From the NCBI RefSeq assembly GCF_048771995.1, contig NC_133026.1, positions 122,400,001 through 122,464,000 on the forward strand: a DNA stretch of 64,000 bases, in the 5' to 3' direction. The translations under genes and the position numbers were made by a program. Below, piece after piece: positions 53,775-64,000 of the stretch (position 1 is the stretch's first letter; each line of letters starts with the position of its first letter). The stretch is from Taeniopygia guttata. Its lineage: Eukaryota; Chordata; Aves; Passeriformes; Estrildidae. The notes below the pieces were generated by a model that was not told the DNA's origin, did no database searches, and saw only the letters and a list, made by a program, of their open reading frames with translations.

Positions 53775-54083
53775 TGGAGTCCTCTGGAATACTGCACCAG
53801 TTCTGGGACACTATATTGCTAAAAAGATTGGAGTAAGTCTGAAATAAAGGTCAGAAGTCTATAAAATATGCTGGAAAATGAAGGAATACATAAGTTTGAG
53901 TTATTTTGCTCAGAAAAGAAGGCAGAATGTAATGTCTTCATCATTAAAGGCTTTTAAGAGTAGGCTGGAAAAAAAAAAAACATCTGTCAGAAGTGACATG
54001 GTTGTAGATAATCCTGTCATGTGCAGAGGAATAGATTGGATGACTTCCCAAGAGTTTTTTCTGCTGTTAGGTTCTATTATAGA
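53775..54083 (+). mobile_element. CR1 LINE 3' fragment with internal deletion, plus strand
   Basis: The sequence follows the sense strand of the CR1 3' end. AATACTGCACCAGTTCTGGG at about 53789-53808 corresponds to the segment encoding the RT C-terminus. TTTTGCTCAGAAAAGAAGGC near 53913 corresponds to the Phe-Ser-Leu-Glu-Lys-Arg-Arg block. AAAGGCTTTTAAGAGTAGGC near 53946, then CATCTGTCAG, AATCCTG, and GATTGGATGACTTCCC near 54034 correspond to the 3' UTR. It ends with TTCTATTATAGA at 54072-54083, close to the ATTCTATG terminal signature. The usual sequence between the AAGGC block and the AAGGCTTTTAAGAG block is missing, so about 150-250 bp have been deleted (estimate from memory of the family). 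It is more diverged than the 7525-8613 copy, hence probably older. No coding capacity remains. Confidence 0.72.
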
Positions 54084-54900
54084 CCAGATCCTGTCTGTTG
54101 TCAAGTGATACCTTGGGTTTGGGGAGAGCCTGACAATATGGAGAAACTTGCTGATCCCAGAGCATTTTTACATTGCATAATGGGCCCTGAAACTGTCCAA
54201 CTCTACATGACTGCCCCTGCTGAGAGAGAAAGGACAGTACAGCTGGGAGAAGGCTTTTCATACAGAGTAATTTATTTCAAAGTACAAAGAAACACAGGAA
54301 TGTAAAAATAACATTAAAAGGTCTTGATTTCTGGGAAGTCAGCAAAATACTCGAGGCATTCTCAGTTTATGAGACAGTGGAGAACATTCGGAGGCTTTTT
54401 CTTACCTCTCATCTTTAAAAAGGTTTCTCTTGATTAGGCAACAGGATTTTGACCTGACACCAGTGATCTGAATTACAATGGAGAATGTAATTAAGTGAAC
54501 ACTTAACGTATCCCATATAAGGATATTATAACTTTTTAAATAATTTTATAACTAACATACATGGCAGCAGCTAGTAAATTAAAAAGTTTTAAAAATATTT
54601 TTGCATAATTTTCATTTTCATAATGGCATACTCCAGCTTTACTGACTTGTAACATCTTGTATGACAAGCTTTGCTTTTTTTTAAACCATATATTTTAATT
54701 ATCTAAGCATTTTAGACATTTTATTTTCAAAGAGCAGCCCTGTCTCCTCTATGTACTTTCAGTGATTACACAGACAAACAAAATAAATCCCTAACTTAGC
54801 TGTTGATTTTTTAACACTACATTATTACAAACAGCAATCTTGGTTCAGTTTGAATTACTGAATGTTTTTCATTTAGGACACAGCTATGGATACTGTTATT

Positions 54901-54917
54901 CTCTCTCTCTCTCTCTC
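54901..54917 (+). repeat. (CT)n dinucleotide run
   Basis: Eight and a half uninterrupted CT units. Confidence 0.97.
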
Positions 54918-56989
54918 ACCAACATACATTCTACCATATGGAGTGAATTGCCATGTGTGTATTCCAAGCTCTCAGGCTCCATTGTACATCCATGTGCAGC
55001 ATTGTGTGAGCTCTAACCAAGCCAGAACAACAGCAGTGCCTGGTGCAGGCATCCCAGAATTAAAACTCTGCTGGATGGAGGCAGTGCCATACAAAGTCAG
55101 CATGGGCTTCAAAAATGGTATGTTTGTGTCAGTTGCACTTCACATTAATTTTTAGCCTATCTTTATATCTTAGAGTTTTCTGCCTCCATGCAATACTTTA
55201 TCCACTACCCCATTTATTACTCTTTTGATTTTTTTGAAGCAAAACAAGAAAAAAAAAAAAGTGAGAAGATCAGATTCTTTCTTAATCTTCACAGCGAAGA
55301 TTGAGAGGCAGAAAACAAAGAAGAATTTTAACCAACTTGTCACCCTCCTACCACTGTGCCAACCTCACCCCAGGCAGAGTTCCAAAAATGATGAGTAAGA
55401 GTAAGAGATCTTTCTGGTAAATGTAAATCTTCTGAATACAGTCATATTGCGGTTGCACTCCCAGTTCCCATGCACTGGAAGGAGATGGCATACCAGCCAG
55501 AACATCTGCCCTTAGTCACTGGAGATTTATCAGAAAATCTTCAGGGATCAGACATGTTTGTTGCTCAGCTGCTTTTTGCCACCAGAGCTCCTGGAATTGA
55601 CCCTTGGTCTAATAAAAGCAGGGGGAGGGGATTACTTTAAATTTGAAGTAAACCAAAAACAGGCTTCCTGTGACATGTAATTTGTAAGAATGCAGCAAAG
55701 ACTCCAAGAAGAACAAGCTGCATCACCACCCTACCACAAAATTAAAGCATTGTCGTTAACTATGCACAGAACCCACTGAACTCAAAGCAGCTTTCCAAAA
55801 CCAAACCATTCCTTTCTTAAGCAATCACTGCAAATTGCAAAAGCAACAAATGTTTTAGCCACAAATGAAGGAGCCACTGCCTGTCCACAAAGCTTCTTAT
55901 GAAATCTCCCAATTACTAAGGAAACATGTGAAGACATTTGCTAGTGTGAAATTGGTGAAAGATCTATGCTTTCCAGGAGGTACTGAAATTTATTTTTCAG
56001 GACACAGACATAGGATGAAGATAATGAAGGAAAACCACACATTCCAGCTGTCATAAAGTTTGGAGCTTTTTCTCCATGATTAAAATGGTGAGCAGTAGTA
56101 CCCTTGGAAAAGTAGAACTGAAAAGAAGATATAAAAAAAGGGAAAAAAAATGATTATTGATTAGGAAATAGACACAGTGGATACAGTAAAAAAAAGCACC
56201 GCAGAAAGGTGCCTGAAATAAAACACACAAAATGCAGACATTATGACGAAAAATCCCTACTACAGCATAGGATTTATTTTCTGAAGCAATAGATTACCAG
56301 GGATAGACCTCATTAGTGTGATGAGAGCCTTTCTAAGATAGTGAGAGGACAAATCCCTTTTCAGAATCTAATGCAGAAACCTACCATTCTGACTTTTCTG
56401 GATTATCCTCCCTCTGGTGTCAGGAGCAAACTCTCTGTTCTGTAAACAGACTGTATGATCAGCTGCATTCTGGTAAAAACCCATCACCCACCAGCTCACG
56501 GGTGACCAGGGTTTCCGGGGACTGACGGCAGCTCACAGGAACTCTACAAGGCTTGAGGGCGTGTGGTGTGATCCTGCAGGAGTGCCTTCTCCATTTCCAG
56601 GCTGGCTTAGCATTCAAGATTAAACAGAAAACTCTGAAAACAGTAGGGCCCTGACTGCTGTAGCACAGGCAAAGGAGCTCTATAATTTTCTGGTCTTCAA
56701 ATGGAAGTTCATTACCAGTGACTTTCTTCTCTATGACAGGTTTGCAGATCTGAGTACAGGAGAACATTTGGTCATTGTACTAAACTGAAGAATGAAGTTC
56801 AAACTGTTAAAGCTCAGACATAAATGCTAAGCAGCTGAATGTGCATTTAGGGATCTGAGCACACAGTCTGTATATAAATCTCTGCAAAGGTGGTGGGGAG
56901 CAGCATCTCATGGCTATAAAACACTTTCAAAGATAAAAGTCCCCTCAAAGACATTTATTTGCCCTGTGTTCTAGTGTAATTCTGAAGAA

Positions 56990-57300
56990 TAGAAAGGAAA
57001 TTCAGAAATGGGAAGCAAGTGAGAAAATTGAGAGAAATTGAAGTAAAAGCAAAGACAGTGTGAGAAAAATACATTAAAAGGAGATACAGAAGCAAAAAGG
57101 TGATAAGATGAAGTGCAAAAATTAATCTGAAAAGCCTTTCCAAAACAAGAGAGAAGTAGACACACAATCTAATGTGGAACAGATGAAGAACAAAAAATGG
57201 AAAAAAGATTGGAAAAAACAACAAACTGGAATAAAAATAGAGTTAAAAATGGAAACAGAAAGTAAATAAACATGCAAGGAAAGTAGGGAAAATGTTAATG
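56990..57300 (+). repeat. Purine-rich low-complexity stretch
   Basis: About 300 bp in which A and G dominate the + strand, made of varied GAAAA, GGAAA and AGAA words rather than a fixed unit. The two Phe/Leu-rich minus-strand frames here (56955-57224 and 56971-57165) simply reflect the pyrimidine-rich complement and are not convincing membrane proteins. Confidence 0.6.
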
Positions 57301-57828
57301 AGGTATTTTTTCATAGTCTATTCTCCACAAAAAGAGAAAAGTTGTGTCGATTCAGGAATGTATGAATGATATACTCTGTATTTAGAACAACAGTGGCCAA
57401 GATTATGAGTCAATACATAGCAGAGATGTTAAATCACTTGCATTTGATGCATTAAACTTAGTAACTGCAGCAGCATCACTTCTCTTTCCAAAACACAGAA
57501 GTTGAGTCCACAGGCTCAGCAGTCTGGATCTGGGAGGGCTGGGTGTCTGTCAGTCTGTGTCAGTCAGTGTCTGCCTCATTAAAAGTGTACTCTGGTCTCT
57601 CTAAAGTCCAAGTATGACTGAACTGGATATTTATACTTTTTTATTTTATGTGCCACTTGCTCCATGCATCCATCTTTCTACATAATACTACCACTAGAAA
57701 GAGGCAGCTCAGAGTTCTAAGAGTTCTAAGCAGCATCGCCAGTGTTGTGACTCTGCAAAGCCTTGTGAAAGTAAAAGTTCTGCTCAGGAAGTATAAAATC
57801 CTTCCTGCCCCATGGGATTTTTAATCTG

Positions 57829-57846
57829 TTCCAGAATATTCTGGAA
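57829..57846. promoter_or_regulatory. Candidate heat-shock element (perfect 18-bp palindrome)
   Basis: TTCCAGAATATTCTGGAA is a perfect palindrome and reads TTCnnGAAnnTTCnnGAA, that is, four correctly spaced, alternating HSE units, the ideal binding site for an HSF trimer. All twelve consensus bases are present. No promoter or gene is recognisable beside it, so it may be a distal site, or chance. Only occupancy data can tell. Confidence 0.4.
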
Positions 57847-60800
57847 GGAACACTTCTTAGAGGTTGATTATGGGCCCAGCTCTGCTTTAGGCTTTAAGAA
57901 AACCTTTCTGAACTGCCTTGTGAAGAGTCTAATGGATTTTTAATCTTTACCTCTGTCAGCACTAAAATCACACCCACAGATTAAAAATAAAAATCTCAAC
58001 CAGCTAAATTATATAGGTCTTTTTTCGAAACATACTTTTAAGATTTGCATAATTTAGTGCTGTGGTTAGTAATAAACATGGAGAAACAGGACTCTGTCTC
58101 AGGAACACCAAATCTTAATAAGGTGGTTATTCAAATGACTACTTTTGTTTATGGAAATATAGCATTTTAAAAATAGAAAGTGGTTTGAGTTTTTGATCTT
58201 CTGTTTAAAAGGAAAAAAAGTTATTCAATAGAATTAGTAACACTTGCAGCATATCAACCCACTCTCTCATAGAAAAGCAATTTAGCAAAATGAATGTGGT
58301 TGGAAAGTCAGGCCAGAATAACAACAACTAACTTCAGATCTACCTAAGGTTTATATGGGGGCTACACCAATTAGCATAATAGTTTCTTTGTTGGGAAGTG
58401 AAGCCTTTGTGCTTGGCATGCTTCCCAATTAAAGAGTTTTGCTCCAAGTGGGATTTAATTTTAATGTTTCAATACGAGAATGTTTCCTTGCTGTATCTGC
58501 TTTCATTTCAAATGATGCTGAGGTTATATTTTCTACTTGGTACTGCTGTCACTTAGCCTCTCCAGTGTTTTTATTTACTGCATGGGAGTGACAGTGAAAG
58601 AGGAGTATGCCAAGAATCATGGTTTCCCAACATTTGTCTCAAAATGAATGACCTAAATGGTGTAAGGCCAAAGTAATGAAGAATTTAGCATGAAAAAAAA
58701 CATTAATGAGATGCCTTAGAAGAACTGAGTTCCTTCTCAACAAACATTACATTAATGCCATTAAAAATCTTTCAAAAACTTAAGTGTCAGATAAGAAACA
58801 GTCTCTACTAGATTGAAATGAAAAAAAAAAAAACATTAATAAGGTGGCTACTTAATTTAATCTTTTTTTATGTTTACAGAATCTCAGTGGGGCAAGCACA
58901 GTTCCCTTGCACTTAAGGATTTAGCAAATGTATGGGACAAATATCTTTCTTAAGAAGCTGTGGTATTTAAGAGTGGCTTTTTTTGCTTAGGTGTGGCTGA
59001 TTAGCTAATTAGTAAACTGCATTATATAATTCTTCCAGAAGCATGCTAGCCTGAAACCTCATGAGAAATTAAAATGTTATTTCCATGAAAACATTATTTT
59101 GACACGAAAGCATTTTTTCACTAATATGTCAGTAAAACACAACTGCTTGAATTATCATAAAAATAAAACAAACTACAGAAGTAAATTCATGGAAATCCAG
59201 ATCCACTGAGATCTAAAATTAATCCAAATAATGTTGAAAAAAAAATATTACTACTGCTATGTAAACAAGTGAAGAAGAGCAAAAGCTAACACTAGTGCTC
59301 AAAGCCACTTGAGATCAGGATGTGGACAGCATGAAGATTGCAAGGGTTATTTAAAAATCACTATGACATTTTATGGATACATAATATGAATTCAGGGAAA
59401 TGAACAGATCAAGTGTTGCTATGTTGAGAAGATGCATGAAACAACTCAGTGTATTCTGAAGCTGCTAAAGAATTCATATCATTAGAAGATGATTATTAGT
59501 GGTCCAGGCATATATTAACACACACATGTGTCCAAACATCCTCTCATGCACTCTTCAGATCTGCTCTAATATTTGACTACTCTCGAAAACTAGCACTAAT
59601 CTCAGGTTTGGTATATCTCTGAGTAAAACATGACAGTTTAATATTTATATTTACATAATCCAGAAGAGACAGAATCAAGACAAACACAAACCCAAGGTTT
59701 TCACCCCTGGGACTGATGCTATCTGAGAACTGCCAACTTTAAAAGTGATAGAAGAGTGTTGACAGACTGGGGATAAGATCCAATCAAAGGAATTTTGTCT
59801 TATATGGATTCAGTTTTAGAAATTCCCTGGCTTTCCAATACTGTAAATCAGCCAAACAGACACACTGGAAAAGTATCATAAAATATTTTTTCAGACTGCT
59901 GAAAAAGGTCTGCATGTTATCTAAATATATGTAGTTTGACAGATCATGGGCTTAATTCTCCCCTCATTTGCATGAATGTAACTCTGCTAATCGCACCAGA
60001 GTTACTTCAAACACCCATTTGTAATGGAAAGTGGAATTCAGCTCTAAATCTGTGTGTGATATAAGCTCAGCAAAATATATAAATCAGAACAATTATTGGG
60101 CCTAGCCCCAAAGGTACCTGATTACACAGCAAGACATAATTATGTCTTGATTTATGAATGCTGAAATTAAACATGGAATGAAACCAGCCTGAAGTAATGT
60201 CAGAAGGACCTTTACTGGAGTATATTTTCATCAGAAGAATTTGGAGAAAGGAAGTATCTGCAATAACTGATTAGTTCACAAGTAAGATAAAAAAAATAAC
60301 AATATCATTCAACACACTCAAATTAATTTCTAAGTTTCTGAAGAACAATTCAGGCATAGTATTTACTCATTGCTTATTACCCACAATATAATAGACACTG
60401 TCTGAACATGGGGAGCACCAATCCATTTGCTTGTGGTCTGGAAATCCAAAATTCTTGCCTGAAATCCATTCTTAATCTAATTCTACAAAAAATACTTATG
60501 AAACTGAATAACATTTGCCTAAAAAAATAACCTGGTATAAAATAATGACATTTTCCCTGCATTGCCAAAGTAGCTGCAATTTTTAATTATGGCGATATAT
60601 CACAAGTCAAAAGAGCTTAACTATGGAAAGCTAAACTGAATGGGAAAATAGAGCATAGTCTCTCTCCAGTGGGGAAGGCCAAGGATTAGTAAGTAGAGAA
60701 ATAGATGGTTGAGCCTCTGGAATAAATATTATTTAATTCTCAACAGAAAGGAAGTAAAGTTTAGAATACTATTGGCATTCAGATGTAGAATTATATATAC

Positions 60801-61199
60801 AAATATATATTTAAATTCATATTCATGTAGATATATGCACACATTTATAAATATATATACATGCATGTATGTATGTATCTGAATTGAAGGATACATTAAT
60901 AAATTCAGAGCTATGGAGAACCTTGAACTGAGAAAATCGAAAATGTAAAAGTAAACAGTGAAATCTCTCAAAATTAATAATTTTCTAGGACATTATAGTG
61001 ACAGATCAAAAACTAATTGAAGACAGTGCATACACAAGCTCCTGGAACTCTGAAATATATAAATGGGTAATCTTGCAAAAGAATTAAAGCTAAAAGACAT
61101 AGCTGTATATTTTCCACTGTTCATATCCAATTCTTATACCACAATGAATAAAATGTATTTCAAGCAATCTTTTCTTATTTTTAAATAATTTTTGTTCTC
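57847..61199. other. Non-coding DNA, AT-rich
   Basis: No gene recognised. TTGGGAAG at 58391-58398 and CTTCCCAA at 58421-58428 form an 8-bp stem in a stretch (about 58270-58480) with enhancer-like texture. TA-rich and ATGT-rich simple sequence occurs at about 60790-60880. Frames are at most 80 codons. Confidence 0.5.
60790..60880 (+). repeat. TA/ATGT-rich simple sequence
   Basis: A mix of ATAT, TATATA and ATGCATGTATGTATGT words: a degenerate AT-rich microsatellite ending in about three ATGT units near 60861-60876. Confidence 0.75.
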
Positions 61200-61205
61200 C
61201 TCTTC
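61200..61205. repeat. Target-site duplication, left copy (CTCTTC)
   Basis: CTCTTC directly precedes the LTR terminus TGTCGGAATC and is repeated exactly at 61800-61805 after the other terminus. Six base pairs is the duplication length typical of ERVK-type integrases. Confidence 0.88.
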
Positions 61206-61313
61206 TGTCGGAATCTGTGGGTATTGGTGATTCCGAGATTGTAGAAAGTCTCTGTCTTTCTGCCCCGTTGCCAAAGAAGAAGCCATAATTCGTCTGTGCT
61301 GTTTTCAAGGTTG

Positions 61314-61319
61314 TTTATT
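61314..61319 (-). promoter_or_regulatory. LTR polyadenylation signal AATAAA
   Basis: AATAAA on the minus strand within the solo LTR, about 70 bp downstream of its TATA box. That position fits the U3-R-U5 order and sets the element's orientation. Confidence 0.7.
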
Positions 61320-61385
61320 CTTGCTTATCTCTAACATGTTCTGCTGCCCTGCTGCAGGTCTGTCCTCAGTGGGATGGTACAAACA

Positions 61386-61392
61386 TTATATA
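61386..61392 (-). promoter_or_regulatory. LTR TATA box
   Basis: TATATAA on the minus strand in the LTR, followed about 70 bp later by AATAAA. Transcription would run leftward toward 61206. Confidence 0.65.
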
Positions 61393-61799
61393 CCAGAAAC
61401 TACGTGTACTATATTTACAATAATGTGCCAATATCTATCATCTACGTTGAACAGTATGTTCCCAGCCTAAACCAATAGAAAAATGCCAACACTACAGTGA
61501 AACATGGAGGGCATGAAGAAGGAGGAAAAGGACAAGACACACCCAATTTCCTCCATCTTGTCCCCTCTGAACCCCTAATCTAGAAATCTAAAATTTTACT
61601 TTTGCACCCATGTCACATTTAATTGTTACTCTTATCAAACACTCAAAGCTTGTAATTCATCCTGTAAGATTGAAAACTCCTCTCCATGGACAGAGATCAC
61701 AGACAGTGTCTCTCGGGGCTCTGTACAGGGGGGTTCCTGACCCCCTGCCAGGGTCCCAGACCTGCCAGGGCAGCCAGAGGGAAGCCCTGGATTCCCACA

Positions 61800-61805
61800 C
61801 TCTTC
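61800..61805. repeat. Target-site duplication, right copy (CTCTTC)
   Basis: Exact repeat of 61200-61205, adjoining the LTR terminus ...CCCACA. Confidence 0.88.
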
Positions 61806-64000
61806 TTGCTAAGGAATGTGTACCATGTGTCAGCTTTGGTTCCTATTCCCAGTGAACACTAACTTCAGTCTTCTGAGCACACAGAGAAGACAGGGAAAGG
61901 ACTCCCTTGTTTCAGAATCTTCCCTTCTGTTGCAGAATGCCAAATGAACTGAAATCCACCAAATTTGGAGGGGTTTGGTTGGATGGTTGGTCTTGTTTTC
62001 ATTTAAATGTTTCATATAATGCGCAGAATTTCTGCAAAAACTGAACAGTGTCTTTTACACAGATCCTCCTGTAAGTACAGAACCTGCTCTAAAAGAAGTG
62101 TTCTAAGATTAGTGTCTTTCTGACCAAACCCTGCTACGGCTAAGCTTTGCCTAAATTCAAAGGGAAACAAAACAGTTTTTGTTTGTTATCTCACATAGAT
62201 AGATGTGAGCTTTCAGTTGCTCACTTAGGAACCCTCTTGTTACAGATTCTTGAAGAGTGGAGCCAGAAAAAGTAGGGTTTACCAAGATATTGCTTTCTAG
62301 TTCTGTTCGTTTTCTGCACAATGTTTTTGTCGCGTTATCATTATTTGTGGTGTAGCAGTCAAGGAATTGTGCTGGTTTGTGATAGGTACAACACAGACAA
62401 GTAGAAAAACCTCCCTTTCCCTGAGGATTCACAGCCGAGCTGTCAGATAGGATGCTGCAGGTGAACAAAGCAGACAATGAAGCTCATGTTGGCTGGAAAA
62501 AGAAGAGAAATAAAAATAAAATGGGTTGAGTAGAAAAACTGACTCTTTTATAAGCATGCTACTGCCAAGCAGTTGTGACTTCTAGGCACAGCAGCTAAAA
62601 GAAGAGCTTTAAGAGAGGATTAAACAATATAGCAGATATTCCTATCAAATAATATGAGCTTTTTACTTTTGTTTACATTTGGGAGTAAATATTTTGACAG
62701 TTTTTTACATGAAAAATGGGACAATGCCTCAGAAAAAAGCAATAAGACCTAATAGAAATGACCAACTTCAAGACCAGAACAAAGAGGAGCTATCATCTTT
62801 ATCATCTTTCCCAGCACTTCAAGGGACAATGAAAAAATTGTACATTCTTAGGACAAACTTCAGCTAAGGTAAACATATCCCCTATCTGACTCATGAACAT
62901 CCCTGTAAATTAGGAATGTACGTGCACTAACAGAGCAATGTTAGAAGTCTGGAACTAACACAACATAGAAATTCTATCACCAGAGTATTTCTAGATGGTA
63001 ATTAACAGCACAAACCACTGGGATGTCAGAGCAGGAGTAGGAAAATCAGGGGAGAAGGCACACTGTGTATCTCTGATAAGGTCACATTAGCAATATTTCA
63101 GATAAAGACTGAAGGGAAGGATTCAGGAAAGGATAGTCTTCATCAGTACTTGCAGAAAGAGCCAAAAATGATTCAGGTTAGAGGCTATGTGTCAGGAATA
63201 CTTTTTCCTATTATTCACAAGGAGAAATAAGTCTATTAAAAGTTAATGCGATGGGAAATTGGAAATTGTGCAGCAACTTCTGTGTAGTGAAACTCATCTT
63301 TTTAAAGTTCTGAAGGCAAAAAGGAATAAATCTTTATCAGATTGTGATGCCAGAAAACTGAGATCTGTGGCCTGTACAGTAGCCTGCAGTTGTTGCACAG
63401 ATGGACATTTGTTTGCGGAAGTGACACAAATGTTGGAAACAAATGTCAGTGGTCACATTCAGGCTACATTCCTGTTAGTTTACAGGAATGTAACCTGGGA
63501 ATGTTCCATTTTCCTATAGAGTCTATCACTGCATAATTTCTTGCACGAACTGATGCAGCACTATCTCAAAGTTTGTGAAGGTTTCACTCCCCTGCTATTC
63601 TCATAGCTCTATGAGTGCAGAAGAGAATGTAAACCTTGAGCTTTTCTTTCCCCAAATTCTACTACAGAAGGGCAGATTCCCTTTTGAATTTCAAAAAAAA
63701 TGGTACCCTGGGGCCCTGAGACCGGACGTGGGCGTAGAGTTACACCAGTAAACCTGCTTGAGGTTGTCAGGCTACTAAAGCCTTACATTTTTGTGGTGAA
63801 GCATTTTCAGATACAGCCAGGATGAAATAGTCTCATGAGACAAGATTTAATATCAATGGTTCACAAAAAAATACCTGAATGAAGCCAAACTCCCGTACAG
63901 AAAAGGCCCCAACTGATGTTTCGCCAAACCAGGAAATGCCTGTAAAGAAACACACATGCACTAAAAGCAGCATCCCCAGGGCCCTCGGCAAGAATTGTGG
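61806..64000. other. Non-coding DNA to window end
   Basis: No gene recognised. It contains the CATTCC inverted pair (63465-63492, listed separately) and a small CpG-bearing patch GACGTGGGCG near 63725 that overlaps HRE-like (ACGTG) and EGR-like (GTGGGCG) cores. Frames are at most 106 codons and have no recognisable domain. Confidence 0.5.
63465..63492. repeat. Inverted repeat of CATTCC motifs (11-bp stem)
   Basis: TACATTCCTGT at 63465-63475 pairs perfectly with ACAGGAATGTA at 63482-63492 around a 6-nt loop. Two further pairs form after one mismatch. Each arm carries CATTCC/GGAATG, the core of TEAD-family sites, and GGGAATGTTCC follows a few bases downstream. A palindrome of chance origin is the main alternative. 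Confidence 0.8.

Larger units (their letters stand above)
54084..57828. other. Non-coding DNA with (CT)n and a purine-biased stretch
   Basis: No gene recognised. It holds a CT dinucleotide run at 54901-54917, an A-run near 55250 and a strongly purine-biased region at about 56990-57300. There is also a 9-bp tandem duplication GAGTTCTAA twice near 57713. Frames are at most about 102 codons and unremarkable. Confidence 0.5.
61206..61799 (-). mobile_element. Solo LTR of an ERVK-like (class II) endogenous retrovirus, minus strand
   Basis: The 594-bp element has the retroviral TG...CA termini. On the + strand it begins TGTCGGAATC and ends GGATTCCCACA, so the two ends form an imperfect inverted repeat (TGTCGGAATC against TGTGGGAATC). 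It is flanked by an exact 6-bp duplication, CTCTTC. Read on the minus strand it has a long U3, a TATATAA box at 61386-61392, and an AATAAA polyadenylation signal about 70 bp later at 61314-61319. About 108 bp of U5 follow. No primer-binding site, polypurine tract or gag/pol/env sequence flanks it, so the proviral interior was probably lost by recombination between two LTRs. The intact duplication, TATA box and poly(A) signal suggest a fairly young insertion that could still supply a promoter or 3' end on the minus strand. The family name is not assigned; a songbird ERVK is likely. Confidence 0.9.

Noticed and set aside
63721..63740. CpG-bearing GACGTGGGCG patch as a promoter or CpG island
   Set aside because: Only a few CpGs over about 15 bp in otherwise CpG-poor DNA. 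Not an island, and no gene is adjacent.

Overview
The window looks like non-coding DNA from a bird, most likely a songbird. The evidence is two degraded CR1 LINE fragments (CR1 is the main avian and reptilian LINE), one well-preserved solo LTR with a 6-bp target-site duplication (the mark of an ERVK/class II avian retrovirus), high A+T content by eye, very few CpGs, and scattered homopolymer and G/T-rich low-complexity tracts. I assign 'bird' from CR1 with good confidence. 'Passerine' is only an impression from the LTR style.

I find no protein-coding gene, no exon I can defend, no tRNA or rRNA, no CRISPR array and no operon-like structure. The longest open frames are artefacts: pentanucleotide microsatellites have no stop codon in any frame and yield Gly-Arg-Glu-Gly-Lys or Pro-Phe-Pro-Ser-Leu repeats. 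The other frames are of a length expected by chance. The window could be a gene desert or a very long intron.

Layout: 1-1150 is plain AT-rich DNA. 1151-1563 is an (AGGGA)n array with 76 uninterrupted units. 1564-7524 is unique DNA with a stretch (about 2880-3800) resembling a conserved non-coding element. 7525-8613 is a minus-strand, 5'-truncated CR1 with reverse-transcriptase remnants. 9820-9955 and 11044-11179 are a recent 136-bp dispersed duplication. 12402-12477 holds two adjacent hairpins. 16520-16577 is an (AC)n tract. 23261-23315, 30721-30817 and 43264-43386 are G/T-rich tracts with the G's on the + strand. 29901-30575 is a three-tier array (AAAGGGG, then AAGGGGG, then AAGGG). 40323-40391 is a nest of small direct and inverted repeats. 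53775-54083 is a second, older, plus-strand CR1 with an internal deletion. 57829-57846 is a perfect palindrome matching four heat-shock-element units. 61206-61799 is the solo LTR on the minus strand. 63465-63492 is an inverted pair of CATTCC motifs.

There is no evidence of genes working together here. The interest lies in repeat evolution (uninterrupted AAGGG arrays and the tiered array), the clean solo LTR, the recent local duplication and a few candidate regulatory elements. No undescribed biological system was found.
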